A DNA stretch of 12,791 nucleotides from Acidobacteriaceae bacterium (GCA_003135495.1 PLBX01000277.1:2835-15625), one strand, 5' to 3'; counted from the stretch's first letter, positions 1-8,130 are shown. Numbers and translations are program-made. Notes: generated by a model from the letters alone, not told the origin.

Positions 1-753
1 GTGATCCTGCTGCATGGATATACGCAAACTTCGCGCATGTGGAGGCCGCTCATTCCGCTGCTCGCCGCTAAATTCACGGTGCTTGCGCCTGACTTACCCG
101 GAATCGGCGATTCGGAGATTCCAAAAGACGGGCTGGACCTCAAGACTGCGGCTATTCGAATTCACGCGTTAGCCCAATCGCTAGGAATAAATAAAACACG
201 GGTCGTAGGCCACGACATCGGGCTGATGGTGGCGTATGCCTATGCCGCAATGTATCCCGATGAAGTGGAGAAACTCGTCGTTATGGACGCTTTTCTGCCC
301 GGGGTTGCTGGATGGGAGCCGTACTACAACAATCCCAATTTGTGGCACTTCCGCTTCCATGGTCCCACTCCTGAAGCGCTAGTGCAGGGACGCGAAGATA
401 TTTACTTTGCCTACTTCTGGAATCATTTGGCAGCGGATAAGACGCATTCTGTCCCGCTAGCAGACCGGCAAGCCTACGTTGCGGCATACTCTCGTCCTGC
501 CCGCATGCGCGCAGGGTGGGCTTACTTTGCAGCTTGGCCGCAGACTGCCAACGACTTCGCGGAGCTCTCCAAAACGAAACTGACTATGCCGGTGCTGGCT
601 ATTGCGAGAGAGAAGGCAAGCGCCAGTACGCTGTTTCCGCAGATGAAGCTGGTGGCGAACAACGTGACTGTGGTCGGCCTCAAAGACACTGGTCATTGGC
701 TGATGGAAGAACGGCCCAAAGAAACGATGGATGCCCTGATTAACTTCTTGTAA
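1..753 (+). CDS. alpha/beta hydrolase, epoxide hydrolase or dehalogenase-like (5' partial)
   Basis: Alpha/beta-hydrolase-fold enzyme that probably opens epoxides or removes halogens through an aspartyl-ester intermediate; the substrate cannot be told from sequence. Visible are the oxyanion-hole motif HGYTQT (residues 5-10 of the visible part), the strand-turn motif APDLPGIGDS (29-38), the nucleophile elbow GHDIG (70-74) with Asp72 instead of the Ser of esterases, a cap region with the aromatic stretch IYFAYF (134-139), and the catalytic His in DTGHW (His232). The first base of the window starts a GTG codon, but the protein begins directly at beta-strand 3, whereas family members have about 30-50 residues before it. 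I therefore read it as cut by the window edge, not as starting here. The cupin gene follows after 36 bases on the same strand, which suggests co-transcription. The fold and Asp nucleophile are sure; the exact reaction is inferred. Confidence 0.9.
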   Translation: MILLHGYTQTSRMWRPLIPLLAAKFTVLAPDLPGIGDSEIPKDGLDLKTAAIRIHALAQSLGINKTRVVGHDIGLMVAYAYAAMYPDEVEKLVVMDAFLPGVAGWEPYYNNPNLWHFRFHGPTPEALVQGREDIYFAYFWNHLAADKTHSVPLADRQAYVAAYSRPARMRAGWAYFAAWPQTANDFAELSKTKLTMPVLAIAREKASASTLFPQMKLVANNVTVVGLKDTGHWLMEERPKETMDALINFL

Positions 754-789
754 CCCCCAACCACGTGTCAACTTAGAAAGGGATACAAC

Positions 790-1278
790 ATGCTACGAAG
801 AATCCTGATATTTGCTTTGTTTTTCAGTGTTGCATTCGCTTCGACGAGTCCGTCGCTACCAGAGATGCGCCTGACACCTGAAGAGGTAAATGCCAGAGCG
901 ACGCAGACCACCGGAAATCAGATTGGTAGCTCGGGCTTGGCGGGAGTGCAGACCACGGTTCTCTGCGGCGATCCATCGAGAGCCGGCTTTTACACGATTC
1001 TTCTGTATGTGCCGGCGCATACCACGATTCGGGCCCACTCGCATCGCGATAACCGGATGGCTGCTGTTCTGTCGGGGACTTGGCACTTCGGATACGGGAC
1101 GGCGTTCGACGAGGGACAGTTGAAAAACATGCCGCCAGGCAGCGTCTACTCCGAACCTGCGCGCGTGAATCATTTCGCACGAACGGACGATACTCCATCG
1201 ATTGTCCAGATCTCTGGTTATGGACCGACGGACACGGTGTACTTCGATTCCGCGAACGATCCGTCCAAAAAACAGTAA
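790..1278 (+). CDS. secreted cupin-domain protein
   Basis: Protein of 162 residues with an N-terminal signal peptide (Lys/Arg-poor start MLRRI, hydrophobic stretch to about residue 17, likely cut after VAFAS), so it is probably periplasmic or exported. The rest is one small cupin barrel. Motif 1 is HSHRDNRMAAVLSG (83-96) with His83 and His85; motif 2 is PPGSVYSEPARVNHF (115-129) with His128. The usual motif-1 Glu position is Arg89, which I recall as normal in this HSHxDxR cupin subgroup, so a metal site from three His is likely but not proven. Start: AGGGA at 779-783, 6 bases before the ATG. It lies between a hydrolase and an oxidoreductase; a role in handling a small oxidised compound fits the company but is only inference. 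No specific activity can be named. Confidence 0.85.
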   Translation: MLRRILIFALFFSVAFASTSPSLPEMRLTPEEVNARATQTTGNQIGSSGLAGVQTTVLCGDPSRAGFYTILLYVPAHTTIRAHSHRDNRMAAVLSGTWHFGYGTAFDEGQLKNMPPGSVYSEPARVNHFARTDDTPSIVQISGYGPTDTVYFDSANDPSKKQ

Positions 1279-1330
1279 CGCTTTCACGAGCCGATGAGTT
1301 CCTTTCAAGGCTCGCTAAACGAGGTAAGAC

Positions 1331-2272
1331 ATGAAAGCGGCGAGGATGCATCGCTTTGGTCCACCAGATGTCATCATCATCGACGACGTGCCGCGTCCAA
1401 TTCCGTCGGAGCGTGAGGTAATCGTGCGCGTAGCGGCTGCTGGCGTCGGGCCCTGGGATGCGCTAATCCGTGAAAAGAAAAGCGTAGTGCATGTGCCGCT
1501 CCCGATAATTCTTGGATCCGATCTGGCCGGCATCGTTGAATCAACAGGGCCGGGAGTTCAGCAGTTCAAACCTGGAGACGAAGTCTATGGCGTCACAAAC
1601 AAGGATTTTTGCGGTGCTTATTGCGAGTACGCGGTGGCCCAAGCCCACATGATTGCGCCAAAGCCGAAGTCGTTGAGCCACATCGAAGCCGCGTCCGTGC
1701 CCGTCGTTGCAGTGACCGCATGGCAAATGCTCTTTGATTATGCAGAGGTAAAGGCAGGCCAGTCGGTGCTAATTCATGGTGCGGCCGGCAATGTAGGTGC
1801 ATACGCCGTGCAGTTGGCAAAACAGGCGGGAGTGCAAACCTTCGCAACCGCCGGCTCTGCCGATCTTGACTATGTTCGAGGCTTAGGGGCGGACACGGTC
1901 ATCGACTACAAGGCGAACAAGTTCGAGGATGTTGTAAGGCCGGTAGACGCAGTGCTCGACACGGTTGGAGGAGACACGCAGCGCCGCTCATTTCACTTAT
2001 TGAAGCCAGGGGGGATTCTGGTCTCCGTTGTATCGCCCTTTCCAGAGAGGCCAATACAACCTTCGGGCGTTCGCTCCACGTTCTTTCTGGTTGAAGTCAA
2101 TATGCAGCGATTGGAAATCCTCACAGAAATGTTTGAGGCCGGAAAGCTCTCAACGCAGGTCGGTAGTGTGCTGCTGCTCGAACAGGTCCGGGCCGCGCAT
2201 GAAATGCTCGCCGGTGCGCCACACAAAAGAGGAAAGATAGTCTTACAGATCGCAAGGAGTGAAGAGCGATGA
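1331..2272 (+). CDS. NADP-dependent quinone-oxidoreductase-like dehydrogenase (MDR superfamily)
   Basis: Medium-chain dehydrogenase/reductase of 313 residues. The N-terminal GroES-like domain (1-120) carries GSDLAGIV (62-69) and the PGDEVYG motif (81-87). The Rossmann domain carries the cofactor loop HGAAGNVGAYAVQLAK (149-164) and the later DAVLDTVGG segment (206-214). The cysteines and histidines that bind catalytic or structural zinc in alcohol dehydrogenases are absent, which places it with zinc-free quinone oxidoreductases or enone reductases. These reduce quinones or alpha,beta-unsaturated carbonyls with NADPH in the cytoplasm. Start: GAGG at 1321-1324 is 6 bases before the ATG. It is 52 bases after the cupin gene on the same strand, probably the same transcript; a 6-bp inverted repeat (CGAGCC 1287-1292, GGCTCG 1309-1314) sits in that gap. 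Its TGA overlaps an ATG at 2269 that opens the decayed gene described next. Confidence 0.92.
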   Translation: MKAARMHRFGPPDVIIIDDVPRPIPSEREVIVRVAAAGVGPWDALIREKKSVVHVPLPIILGSDLAGIVESTGPGVQQFKPGDEVYGVTNKDFCGAYCEYAVAQAHMIAPKPKSLSHIEAASVPVVAVTAWQMLFDYAEVKAGQSVLIHGAAGNVGAYAVQLAKQAGVQTFATAGSADLDYVRGLGADTVIDYKANKFEDVVRPVDAVLDTVGGDTQRRSFHLLKPGGILVSVVSPFPERPIQPSGVRSTFFLVEVNMQRLEILTEMFEAGKLSTQVGSVLLLEQVRAAHEMLAGAPHKRGKIVLQIARSEER

Positions 2273-2562
2273 AAGCGATTAAGGAGTTGCGGTACCCGAG
2301 GGGATGAGGACAACCGGGAAGGTTATCGGGCCATCGGATTACTACCAAGAAAATGCACTGTGTTGATTGAGTACGACTCGAATGTTCCGGATGGTCGGCC
2401 AACCGGAAGCTATCCAGAAACGGGCTTGGAGGAAATCAATAGAGATCTCCTCGAAACCGACTTCTGGCCCGGGACAACTTCCGGTTAGCCCGTCATCCGA
2501 CCACAACCACCAAGGCGCTGGGCATCAGCTCGCCCGACAGGGACGGATAAGATGTGGTGCGC
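2269..2562 (+). pseudogene. decayed, frameshifted gene with a possible HTH end
   Basis: An AAGGAG site at 2254-2259 and an ATG at 2269, overlapping the stop of the oxidoreductase as ATGA, look like the start of a translationally coupled gene, but the frame stops after 12 codons (MKAIKELRYPRG). Shifting one base gives an open stretch with coding-like composition (DEDNREGYRAIGLL... to INRDLLETDFW, about 2303-2467). Shifting back gives ARDNFRLARHPTTTTKALGIS (2467-2529), and one more shift, skipping the T at 2530, gives RPTGTDKMW (2531-2557). The joined end ALGIS-RPT resembles the recognition part of Fis-type helix-turn-helix domains (ALGISRPTLYDK type). I infer an eroded regulator-like gene. The first half is not recognised. 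Chance assembly across frames remains possible, hence the low confidence. Confidence 0.3.
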
Positions 2563-4050
2563 TTACTTCGCATCGGAATACAGAGCGTCGCTCTCCAGGA
2601 AATCGCCGGAATCTACTGGCCCGTGCTCCACTTTCGTCGAACTCGCTCCCAGAACTCTGCGGAAGTGTGAAAAGTATGCAGGGAGGCCCCATGACTGGAA
2701 GACTTCAGGCCCGCCCATCAATGAATAGTGCAAATGTGGAAAAATCGAGTCTCCAGCGAAGCCAATGCGACCCAAGACTTGACCTTGCCGCACGCGATCG
2801 CCAGGCCCCACGGCTAGGCTGCCGGTCTTCATGTGCACAAGAAGGCTGTATTCGCCATTCTGGTGATCGAGCAGCACGAAATTGCCGATATCCTTAGGAT
2901 CTTTGCCCGGCGAGAGCCTTGGATGTCTTATCTTCGTGGCTTTCGCATTTTCAAACCAGTTTTCTGGAATGTCATTCGCGCTTGCGCGAACAACCCCTGC
3001 ACCCGGAGCATAGATCGGCTTGCCGTATCCATACCAATTCTCTAGGATACGAGGATCATCGTGATACTCCCGTCCTTGCCCATCCACATAGATGAAGTCA
3101 CTGGCGAAACTATTTGAGTTGGCAGTTATGCCCAACGCCTTTACCTTGGAGTTGCCCAGCGGCACGCGCTGATGATGCGCATAGAGATCGTGTCCCTCCC
3201 AAACGAGAATCTTTTCACGCAGCGGCAGAATGAGTTCAGTTTTGTCTTCGTAGTTGCGCGGGCTGACAGCGAGCCGTTGCCGGAAGTCACAGTCATCGGG
3301 CAATCGATGCCGATTTGTCTCCCGCTGCTGCTCGTTCGATTCGCGCAGGAGGCAGAAGGAGTACTGTAGGTCGGTCAGCGGCACGGATGATTCGAATTCA
3401 GGAAACGGATCGGAGATCAGGTCCGCCTCAAGCCAGGAGCTGATGTAGAGGTCACGGTCGAAGCACCGCTCAGCGCCACCACTCCCAAGGTCGAGAATCG
3501 CCCCCAGCAATAATCCATTGACTGTCAGCGTTTCGGGGGACGATGGGAGTGTGAAAGTCTGGGGCCAATTCGTTTGTGGGGTTAGTTGCCAAAGGCCATT
3601 TGCGTGGGAGTCGGTACAGCCTTGTTCCGTAAGGGTCGCATTGGCCGAGGCATTGGGGAAATATTTATACGTACCGTTAGAGGGGTACACGGTTAGGCTC
3701 GACGCGGAGAGGCCACCGCCCGTTCCGACCGCCGTCAAGGATTGTTGCTGAGACTGCCCGCATGGATAATTAACAGTATCGTTGAGCGAAGCTGAAGTAA
3801 GCGAATCAGAATTGCTCCAATATGCTTCATTGCATGAAAGGGCAAACCCGCTCATGGTCACATTGGCAGCTGCAGCGTGGCTGGTAGTGCACACGGCATT
3901 CGGTTGCCAACTGCAAGCGCCTGATCCACCGCCGTTCAAGCTGTAACTCCCCTGCCACGATGTAATGGGTGTGTAACATTGCTGTGCCCGGAGAGCCGGT
4001 GCGACAGCCAGTATCGTCAGGATGGTCGCAAGTGCCGCATAGGTTTTCAT
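2563..4050 (-). CDS. secreted two-part protein: Cys-rich N-terminal domain plus M23 peptidase domain
   Basis: Protein of 495 residues. A signal peptide (1-22, cut probably after RAQ) is followed by a Ser/Thr/Asn/Gly-rich domain (about 23-185) with Cys at 25, 46, 54, 73, 97 and 145; I associate this type with secreted acidobacterial proteins of unknown function. A linker (190-270, with Cys196, 233, 254) leads to an M23 domain (about 270-465). The peptidase part shows GHDLYAHH (287-293), ASDF with Asp318, GKPIYAPGAGVV (343-354), the LLVHM strand with His406, PGDRVRQGQVLG (416-427) and the active-site HLH (439-441). M23 enzymes cut peptide cross-links in cell walls with one zinc. The canonical HxxxD first ligand is not seen: Asp318 is preceded by Ser314 and Asn313. 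Other M23 subgroups ending in YAxDF look similar, so activity is plausible but unproven. Start: AGGAG at 4059-4063, 8 bases before the ATG. Confidence 0.85.
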   Translation of the reverse strand: MKTYAALATILTILAVAPALRAQQCYTPITSWQGSYSLNGGGSGACSWQPNAVCTTSHAAAANVTMSGFALSCNEAYWSNSDSLTSASLNDTVNYPCGQSQQQSLTAVGTGGGLSASSLTVYPSNGTYKYFPNASANATLTEQGCTDSHANGLWQLTPQTNWPQTFTLPSSPETLTVNGLLLGAILDLGSGGAERCFDRDLYISSWLEADLISDPFPEFESSVPLTDLQYSFCLLRESNEQQRETNRHRLPDDCDFRQRLAVSPRNYEDKTELILPLREKILVWEGHDLYAHHQRVPLGNSKVKALGITANSNSFASDFIYVDGQGREYHDDPRILENWYGYGKPIYAPGAGVVRASANDIPENWFENAKATKIRHPRLSPGKDPKDIGNFVLLDHQNGEYSLLVHMKTGSLAVGPGDRVRQGQVLGRIGFAGDSIFPHLHYSLMGGPEVFQSWGLPAYFSHFRRVLGASSTKVEHGPVDSGDFLESDALYSDAK

Positions 4051-4468
4051 ACTGGAAACTCCTCACAGAAAATTGAGATCGAGCTGCCCCGAGCACTTCG
4101 TGCCCTTAAGACCTAATAATTAGTTCGTAAATCGCAAGTGAACCGGCTCAGGAAAAGTTTCGGTTCAAATTACGATCTATTAGCACCGCGAGGGGTGCGA
4201 TTGCCGTTTTGCCGGCGAAAGTGTTGAAACTTATATTTCGAAAAAACAAGAGAAAATGGTTCATCACAAACGGTTTTTGTACGAGAAGGCGAACATCGCC
4301 GAGGACGGAAGGGCCGGAAGACGAGAACGAGCATTGCCCACCCCGGGGCAAGTGGAGATTAGTGGAGTTGGCTCATCTCCCGCAGGAGCCAGGGCCATGG
4401 AGCTTTGCGATGATTCTCGAGTGCAGAATTAATGTCCCCTGGACTAGCGGACGAGCCGGTGCCACCGC
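4051..4468. other. 418-base intergenic region between kinase and M23 genes
   Basis: No convincing gene on either strand: reading frames here are short, lack ribosome binding sites and have no recognisable content. It is the 3' flank of the kinase gene and the 5' flank of the M23 gene, both on the - strand. It holds several short hairpins (GCACC 4183-4187 with GGTGC 4194-4198; AACCG and CGGTT around 4141-4165; two stronger ones described separately) and an AT-rich block near 4110-4135. That block could hold a promoter for the M23 gene, but I found no good pair of -35 and -10 boxes. The length suggests the M23 gene has its own promoter. Confidence 0.6.
4334..4391 (-). terminator. two hairpins downstream of the kinase gene, possible transcript end
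   Basis: Two perfect inverted repeats follow the kinase stop codon: TGGCTC (4369-4374) with GAGCCA (4386-4391), loop 11, and TTGCCC (4334-4339) with GGGCAA (4346-4351), loop 6. Neither is followed by a T-run on the - strand, so a classical intrinsic terminator is not shown. They could protect the 3' end or slow the polymerase. Confidence 0.25.
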
Positions 4469-7444
4469 TCATCTAGCTTCTGTCGCCCGATTAAACGATG
4501 CGGACGCTGCCTTGTACTTGGCTAGTCGTTGCGAGACGACGGACGGTTGGACGCAATCAAACCCATCTGGACTTTGAACACCTGGCTCCTTGATTTGGGA
4601 CCAGACCTTGAGACTTTGCTGTGCCAGCGAAACGGCGTTCATCCAGTGACCAGCACGTTCCTTTACCGTAAGGCGCCCTTTCGCTGCGAGAGCGGCGTCG
4701 ATTTCCGCCAGATTGGCATACGAATCCGCTGTAGAGTACAGCGCCTGCTCGTTCGGATGCGCGGAAATTGTCTCCGGCTTCGCCATTTCCAGCGCCTTAT
4801 TAAACATCTCCGTTGCGCCATCGAAGTCCTTTTGCCGGGTCAACATTTCCCCAACTCGGTTGCGGATGGCGGCAACACGGAGACGGGCGTCGACATTGTT
4901 CGGATCGTTGGATTGGATTTGTGAAACCTCGGACAGGGCTTCACGATAGTAGAAGATCGACTTTAAGGGATCAGGAACTCTGCGAAAGACGTCTCCCGCC
5001 TCAACGAATATGGCGGCTTTAACTCCCAGAAATTCGATATTCTTCGGGTCGAGTGCAACGAGCTCGTTAACCAGCGTCAGCGCCTGATTGACGGCTGCAT
5101 TTGCCCCCTGCTTTTGACCTAATCTTGAGGTGGTATCGGCGAGATTGCTGTAGTCCGAGGCGAGCGCGAGGCGCCCCTTAGTACTGCGAGGATCGGCGGC
5201 ACTCAGCTTCCTTGAGATCTCAAGAGCCTTTCGGCTAGTTACAAGAGCCTGGGGAAAATCACCATTTGTAGTTTGGACCACCACAACACGCTGGTACATA
5301 TCATCTAAGTATTCCAGCGTTTTAGTTGCCCGCGATGCTTTGGCAAGCTTTTCGAACACCTGTTGAGCGCGCAGATAATAGGGCAGAGCCTCGCGGGTTT
5401 GACCATCCAATAACAACTGATCCCCCATTCGAGCCTCACTGGCAGCTAACATACGGTTCACTGTTGGGTCATTCGGCTTAAGGGAGATGATCCGTTCGTC
5501 AGCATCCAATTGCTTGCGACGGACAATGAGCGCAGCAGGAATATCGCCCACATTTGAAAGATTAAAGTTCCCTCCGAGGATGTCAGCTTCGCCCTCATAA
5601 TCTCGGGAGAGTTCTTCCAGGACTTCGACATTGTTGGGGTAAGCACGGTCAGTGCGCTCCGCGATCCAAACTGAGCGTTGAGCACTCTCCAATGCTGATT
5701 TGGTCGCGCTGCTTTCCAGGAGAATACTGGCTAGCAATCGTGACGATTCGGCTACCGCAACTGCGTCATTCGTATTTTTGGGATTGGATGCGAAAAGATT
5801 TTGACGGATTGCTAGAGCCTTCTCATAACTCTTGCGGGCTCCGGTGGCGTCACCGAGGTTCGCGGAATACGGATAGCCTTGCACATCCCCAATTTTCTTG
5901 TAAGCAGCGGCCAGTTCGCGCTGCAAAGAAGCGTCTCCGCTGGACTCGCCGGCGAGGCTGTCGAGGTATTGCAGAGCTTTCTCGACAATTAGTTTGCGAG
6001 CAGGGGTTGCTCCGGGAAGATCCTGGATGGAATCGTGGATGTCAAAGATCAGCGAATTCGCCAATCGGCGAACGTCGTTGAACCGCTGTTCCGCGCGGAC
6101 CTCGTTGGCTCTGGCGATACGGGCCTCGCGAAGCGTCAGCACCATGCCCACCAGCAATGACAGCAGAACAACTCCGGCAGTGGCGACCTGCAGCTTGTGG
6201 CGAATTACAAATTTCCGGCAGCGATAACCGATGGTGTGTTTGCGCGCCAGGACCGGCAGACCTTCAAGATGCCGGCGGAGATCTTCCGAAAAGTTCTCCA
6301 CCGAGTCGTAACGTTCGCGCGGTGTTTTGCGAATCGCCTTCAATACAATGTTGTCGAGGTCGCCCGCTAAGCGACGCTGCAGCTTCTCCGGGGAATCGCC
6401 ACGCAGACTGCTGAGGAGTTCAGGTGTCGCCGCAGCATCCCCATCGTTTTCGACTCCATCATTGGCATTTTTTGCGCGCCGGATAGCTATGCTCGGTTTT
6501 TCCGGCTCGGTCTCAAGAACGATGCGCGTAATTTCGTGGGGCAGCCGGCTCGGGAAAGGGTAGGCAGGGCGTCCGGCAAGAAGCTGATAAAGAACCAGGC
6601 CGAGCGAATACACGTCGGTAGCCGTGGTAATCGTCTCTCCACGGAGCTGCTCCGGACTGGCATATTCCGGTGTCATCATCCACAGACCCGCCACCGTAAG
6701 GGTTGCGCTTTCGGGAAGCAAGGTCGAGTCAAGGATTTTTGCAATTCCAAAATCCAAGAGCTTGGGTACGCCTTCTTCAGTGATCAGAATGTTGGTGGGT
6801 TTTATGTCTCGATGAACTACGAGATGTTGATGCGCATAGTGAACCGCAGAACAAATCGTACGAAATATTATTAAACGCTGATCAATCGAAAGTTTGTGTT
6901 GGTCACAATATTGGGTGATCGGAAGGCCGCCGCCGTTCTTATCGTCTAGCAACTCCATTACAAAATACGGAATGCCGTCAACCGTGGTCCCGCCGTCAAG
7001 GATTTTGGCTATGTTCGGATGATCGAGGCTCGCTAAAATCTGGCGCTCGTTCTTGAATCGGGTGGCGATAAACTCCGCCCCTAGTTCCGCTCGCACGATT
7101 TTCAGCGCCACCTGCTGGCGATATTGCCCGTCGGCGCGAACCGCGCGATAGACCGCGCCCATGCCTCCGACCGCTATTTCTCCCAGAATTTCGTAGGCAC
7201 CAATGCGCTTTCCGGGGAGTAGCCGAAGTCGAGCTTCGTATTCAGGGATAAATTGGAGCGCAGAACCAGGATTGAGTGCGCTTGTGGCTGCCTGCTCGTG
7301 AGAAAGGATTAGGGATTCAACTTCGTCGCGCAGAGTAGGGTCTTGCGCGCAGGCCTCATCTAAAACGGCGAGCCGGTGTGCGGGTGCCGTGGCGAGCGCC
7401 GATTCAAGGATCGGTCGGATCTCTTTCCAACGCTCAGGTGTCAC
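4469..7444 (-). CDS. membrane Ser/Thr protein kinase with TPR-rich C-terminal region
   Basis: Protein of 991 residues. An N-terminal helix-rich segment (1-60, MTPERWKEI type) is typical of kinases paired with this class of sigma factor. The Hanks-type kinase domain (about 83-395) has the P-loop VGGMGAV (92-98), Lys115 in VALK, the catalytic loop HRDIKPTN (211-218), DFG (231-233) and PEYASPEQ (259-266). All catalytic residues are present, so it should be active. One transmembrane helix (about 418-438) is followed by a long alpha-helical part (440-990) with TPR-like units such as YPYSANLGDATGARKSYEKA. By that topology the kinase is cytoplasmic and the TPR part probably faces the periplasm as sensor or scaffold. 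The start is a GTG (7442-7444) inside the sigma gene, preceded by GGGAG at 7454-7458; a GTG is chosen because MTPERW is the usual N-terminus. The 11-base overlap indicates translational coupling. Confidence 0.93.
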   Translation of the reverse strand: MTPERWKEIRPILESALATAPAHRLAVLDEACAQDPTLRDEVESLILSHEQAATSALNPGSALQFIPEYEARLRLLPGKRIGAYEILGEIAVGGMGAVYRAVRADGQYRQQVALKIVRAELGAEFIATRFKNERQILASLDHPNIAKILDGGTTVDGIPYFVMELLDDKNGGGLPITQYCDQHKLSIDQRLIIFRTICSAVHYAHQHLVVHRDIKPTNILITEEGVPKLLDFGIAKILDSTLLPESATLTVAGLWMMTPEYASPEQLRGETITTATDVYSLGLVLYQLLAGRPAYPFPSRLPHEITRIVLETEPEKPSIAIRRAKNANDGVENDGDAAATPELLSSLRGDSPEKLQRRLAGDLDNIVLKAIRKTPRERYDSVENFSEDLRRHLEGLPVLARKHTIGYRCRKFVIRHKLQVATAGVVLLSLLVGMVLTLREARIARANEVRAEQRFNDVRRLANSLIFDIHDSIQDLPGATPARKLIVEKALQYLDSLAGESSGDASLQRELAAAYKKIGDVQGYPYSANLGDATGARKSYEKALAIRQNLFASNPKNTNDAVAVAESSRLLASILLESSATKSALESAQRSVWIAERTDRAYPNNVEVLEELSRDYEGEADILGGNFNLSNVGDIPAALIVRRKQLDADERIISLKPNDPTVNRMLAASEARMGDQLLLDGQTREALPYYLRAQQVFEKLAKASRATKTLEYLDDMYQRVVVVQTTNGDFPQALVTSRKALEISRKLSAADPRSTKGRLALASDYSNLADTTSRLGQKQGANAAVNQALTLVNELVALDPKNIEFLGVKAAIFVEAGDVFRRVPDPLKSIFYYREALSEVSQIQSNDPNNVDARLRVAAIRNRVGEMLTRQKDFDGATEMFNKALEMAKPETISAHPNEQALYSTADSYANLAEIDAALAAKGRLTVKERAGHWMNAVSLAQQSLKVWSQIKEPGVQSPDGFDCVQPSVVSQRLAKYKAASASFNRATEAR

Positions 7445-8036
7445 AGCGCGACTCTCCCTGACTCATTTCCCGCAGCAGCCAAGCCCTCGCCGAGCTCCAG
7501 GACCGTTTCACGGTTGCCGAAGAGATGCCCATAAATTCCGCCGTGTCATCAATGGTAAGTCCACCAAAATAGCGAAGCTCGACGATCTGGCTTTGTTGGC
7601 TGTCGAGTCTCGCGAGCCTGGCAAGAGCTTCGTCCAAAGCCAAAAGATCAACATCCACATAAGAAGAGTGCGGCGAGCCTGCTGCGGCAATCTCGAAATC
7701 CAGGGTCAGTCGAGTAGCGCCAGATCCACGTTTAGCGGCACGCCGGCTGCGCTCATAGTCGACTAAAATCCAACGCATGAGCTGGGCGGCAATCCCCAAA
7801 AAGTGAGCGCGATTTTCGATTCGAATCGACTTCTTAGCGGCCAGCCGCAGATACACCTCGTGCACGAGCGCGGTGCTTTGCAGGGTGTGGTTCGGTCGCT
7901 GCTGATGAAGGTGGTAGCGAGCTAACTGACGCAACTCCGCATAAACGAGAGGCAGGATCGCTTCCAGCGCCTTGCGGTCTCCATTTCCCCAATGGCGAAG
8001 CAGTTCGCTGACTTCCTTGGAAGAAGCAGTATCCAT
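7434..8036 (-). CDS. ECF-type RNA polymerase sigma factor, acidobacterial/planctomycete class (TIGR02999-like)
   Basis: Protein of 200 residues, the usual length for this class. The sigma-2 part (about 10-100) includes LVYAELRQLARYHLHQQ (30-46), HTLQSTALVHEVYLRL (50-65) and the AHFLGIAAQLMRWILVDY stretch (77-94). The sigma-4 part (about 130-192) ends in a helix-turn-helix LTIDDTAEFMGISSATVKRSW (160-180) that would bind the -35 region of target promoters. Start: an AGGAGG ribosome binding site at 8043-8048 lies 6 bases before the ATG. No anti-sigma factor gene is adjacent. In this class the partner is usually a Ser/Thr kinase, and here the kinase gene overlaps the sigma gene's end by 11 bases, so control by phosphorylation or by kinase binding is likely but inferred. 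The target genes are unknown. Confidence 0.93.
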   Translation of the reverse strand: MDTASSKEVSELLRHWGNGDRKALEAILPLVYAELRQLARYHLHQQRPNHTLQSTALVHEVYLRLAAKKSIRIENRAHFLGIAAQLMRWILVDYERSRRAAKRGSGATRLTLDFEIAAAGSPHSSYVDVDLLALDEALARLARLDSQQSQIVELRYFGGLTIDDTAEFMGISSATVKRSWSSARAWLLREMSQGESRCDT

Positions 8037-8080
8037 CTGCGGCCTCCTGGCTGCGCAAAAGACGCGGGGAAGTTGCCGCG

Positions 8081-8109
8081 AGAATAAGCAAAAATAGGCG
8101 AAAGTTCAA
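8081..8109 (-). promoter_or_regulatory. candidate sigma-70-type promoter of the sigma/kinase genes
   Basis: On the - strand, TTGAAC (8104-8109) and TATTCT (8081-8086) are spaced by exactly 17 bases; each matches the consensus at 4 of 6 positions. Transcription would begin near 8074, giving a leader of about 38 bases that contains the AGGAGG site. It is the best-spaced pair in this region, but acidobacterial promoters are poorly known. Confidence 0.4.
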
Positions 8110-8113
8110 CTCA

Positions 8114-8130
8114 TTTGTGAAAGCCACAAA
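8114..8130. promoter_or_regulatory. inverted repeat TTTGTG-N5-CACAAA, possible operator
   Basis: A perfect 6-bp inverted repeat with a 5-base spacer begins 5 bases upstream of the candidate -35 box of the sigma gene. Its symmetry and place suit a dimeric regulator, or a weak hairpin. No regulator can be named. Confidence 0.35.

Noticed and set aside
790..1278. The cupin motif-1 glutamate appears replaced by Arg89, which might mean a dead metal site.
   Set aside because: The HSHxDxR pattern is, as I recall, the normal form in this cupin subgroup, and three His remain, so it is not an anomaly.
2367..2897. A 176-codon + strand frame across the end of the M23 gene.
   Set aside because: Most of it lies antisense to the M23 catalytic domain, it has no ribosome binding site, and its residues do not resemble a protein family.
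4209..4577. A 122-codon + strand frame in the gap downstream of the kinase gene.
   Set aside because: No ribosome binding site, no family features, and its end lies antisense to the kinase gene.
4469..7444. The first glycine of the kinase P-loop is Ala (IAVGGMG).
   Set aside because: GEIAxGGMG is common in this kinase class and all catalytic residues are intact.
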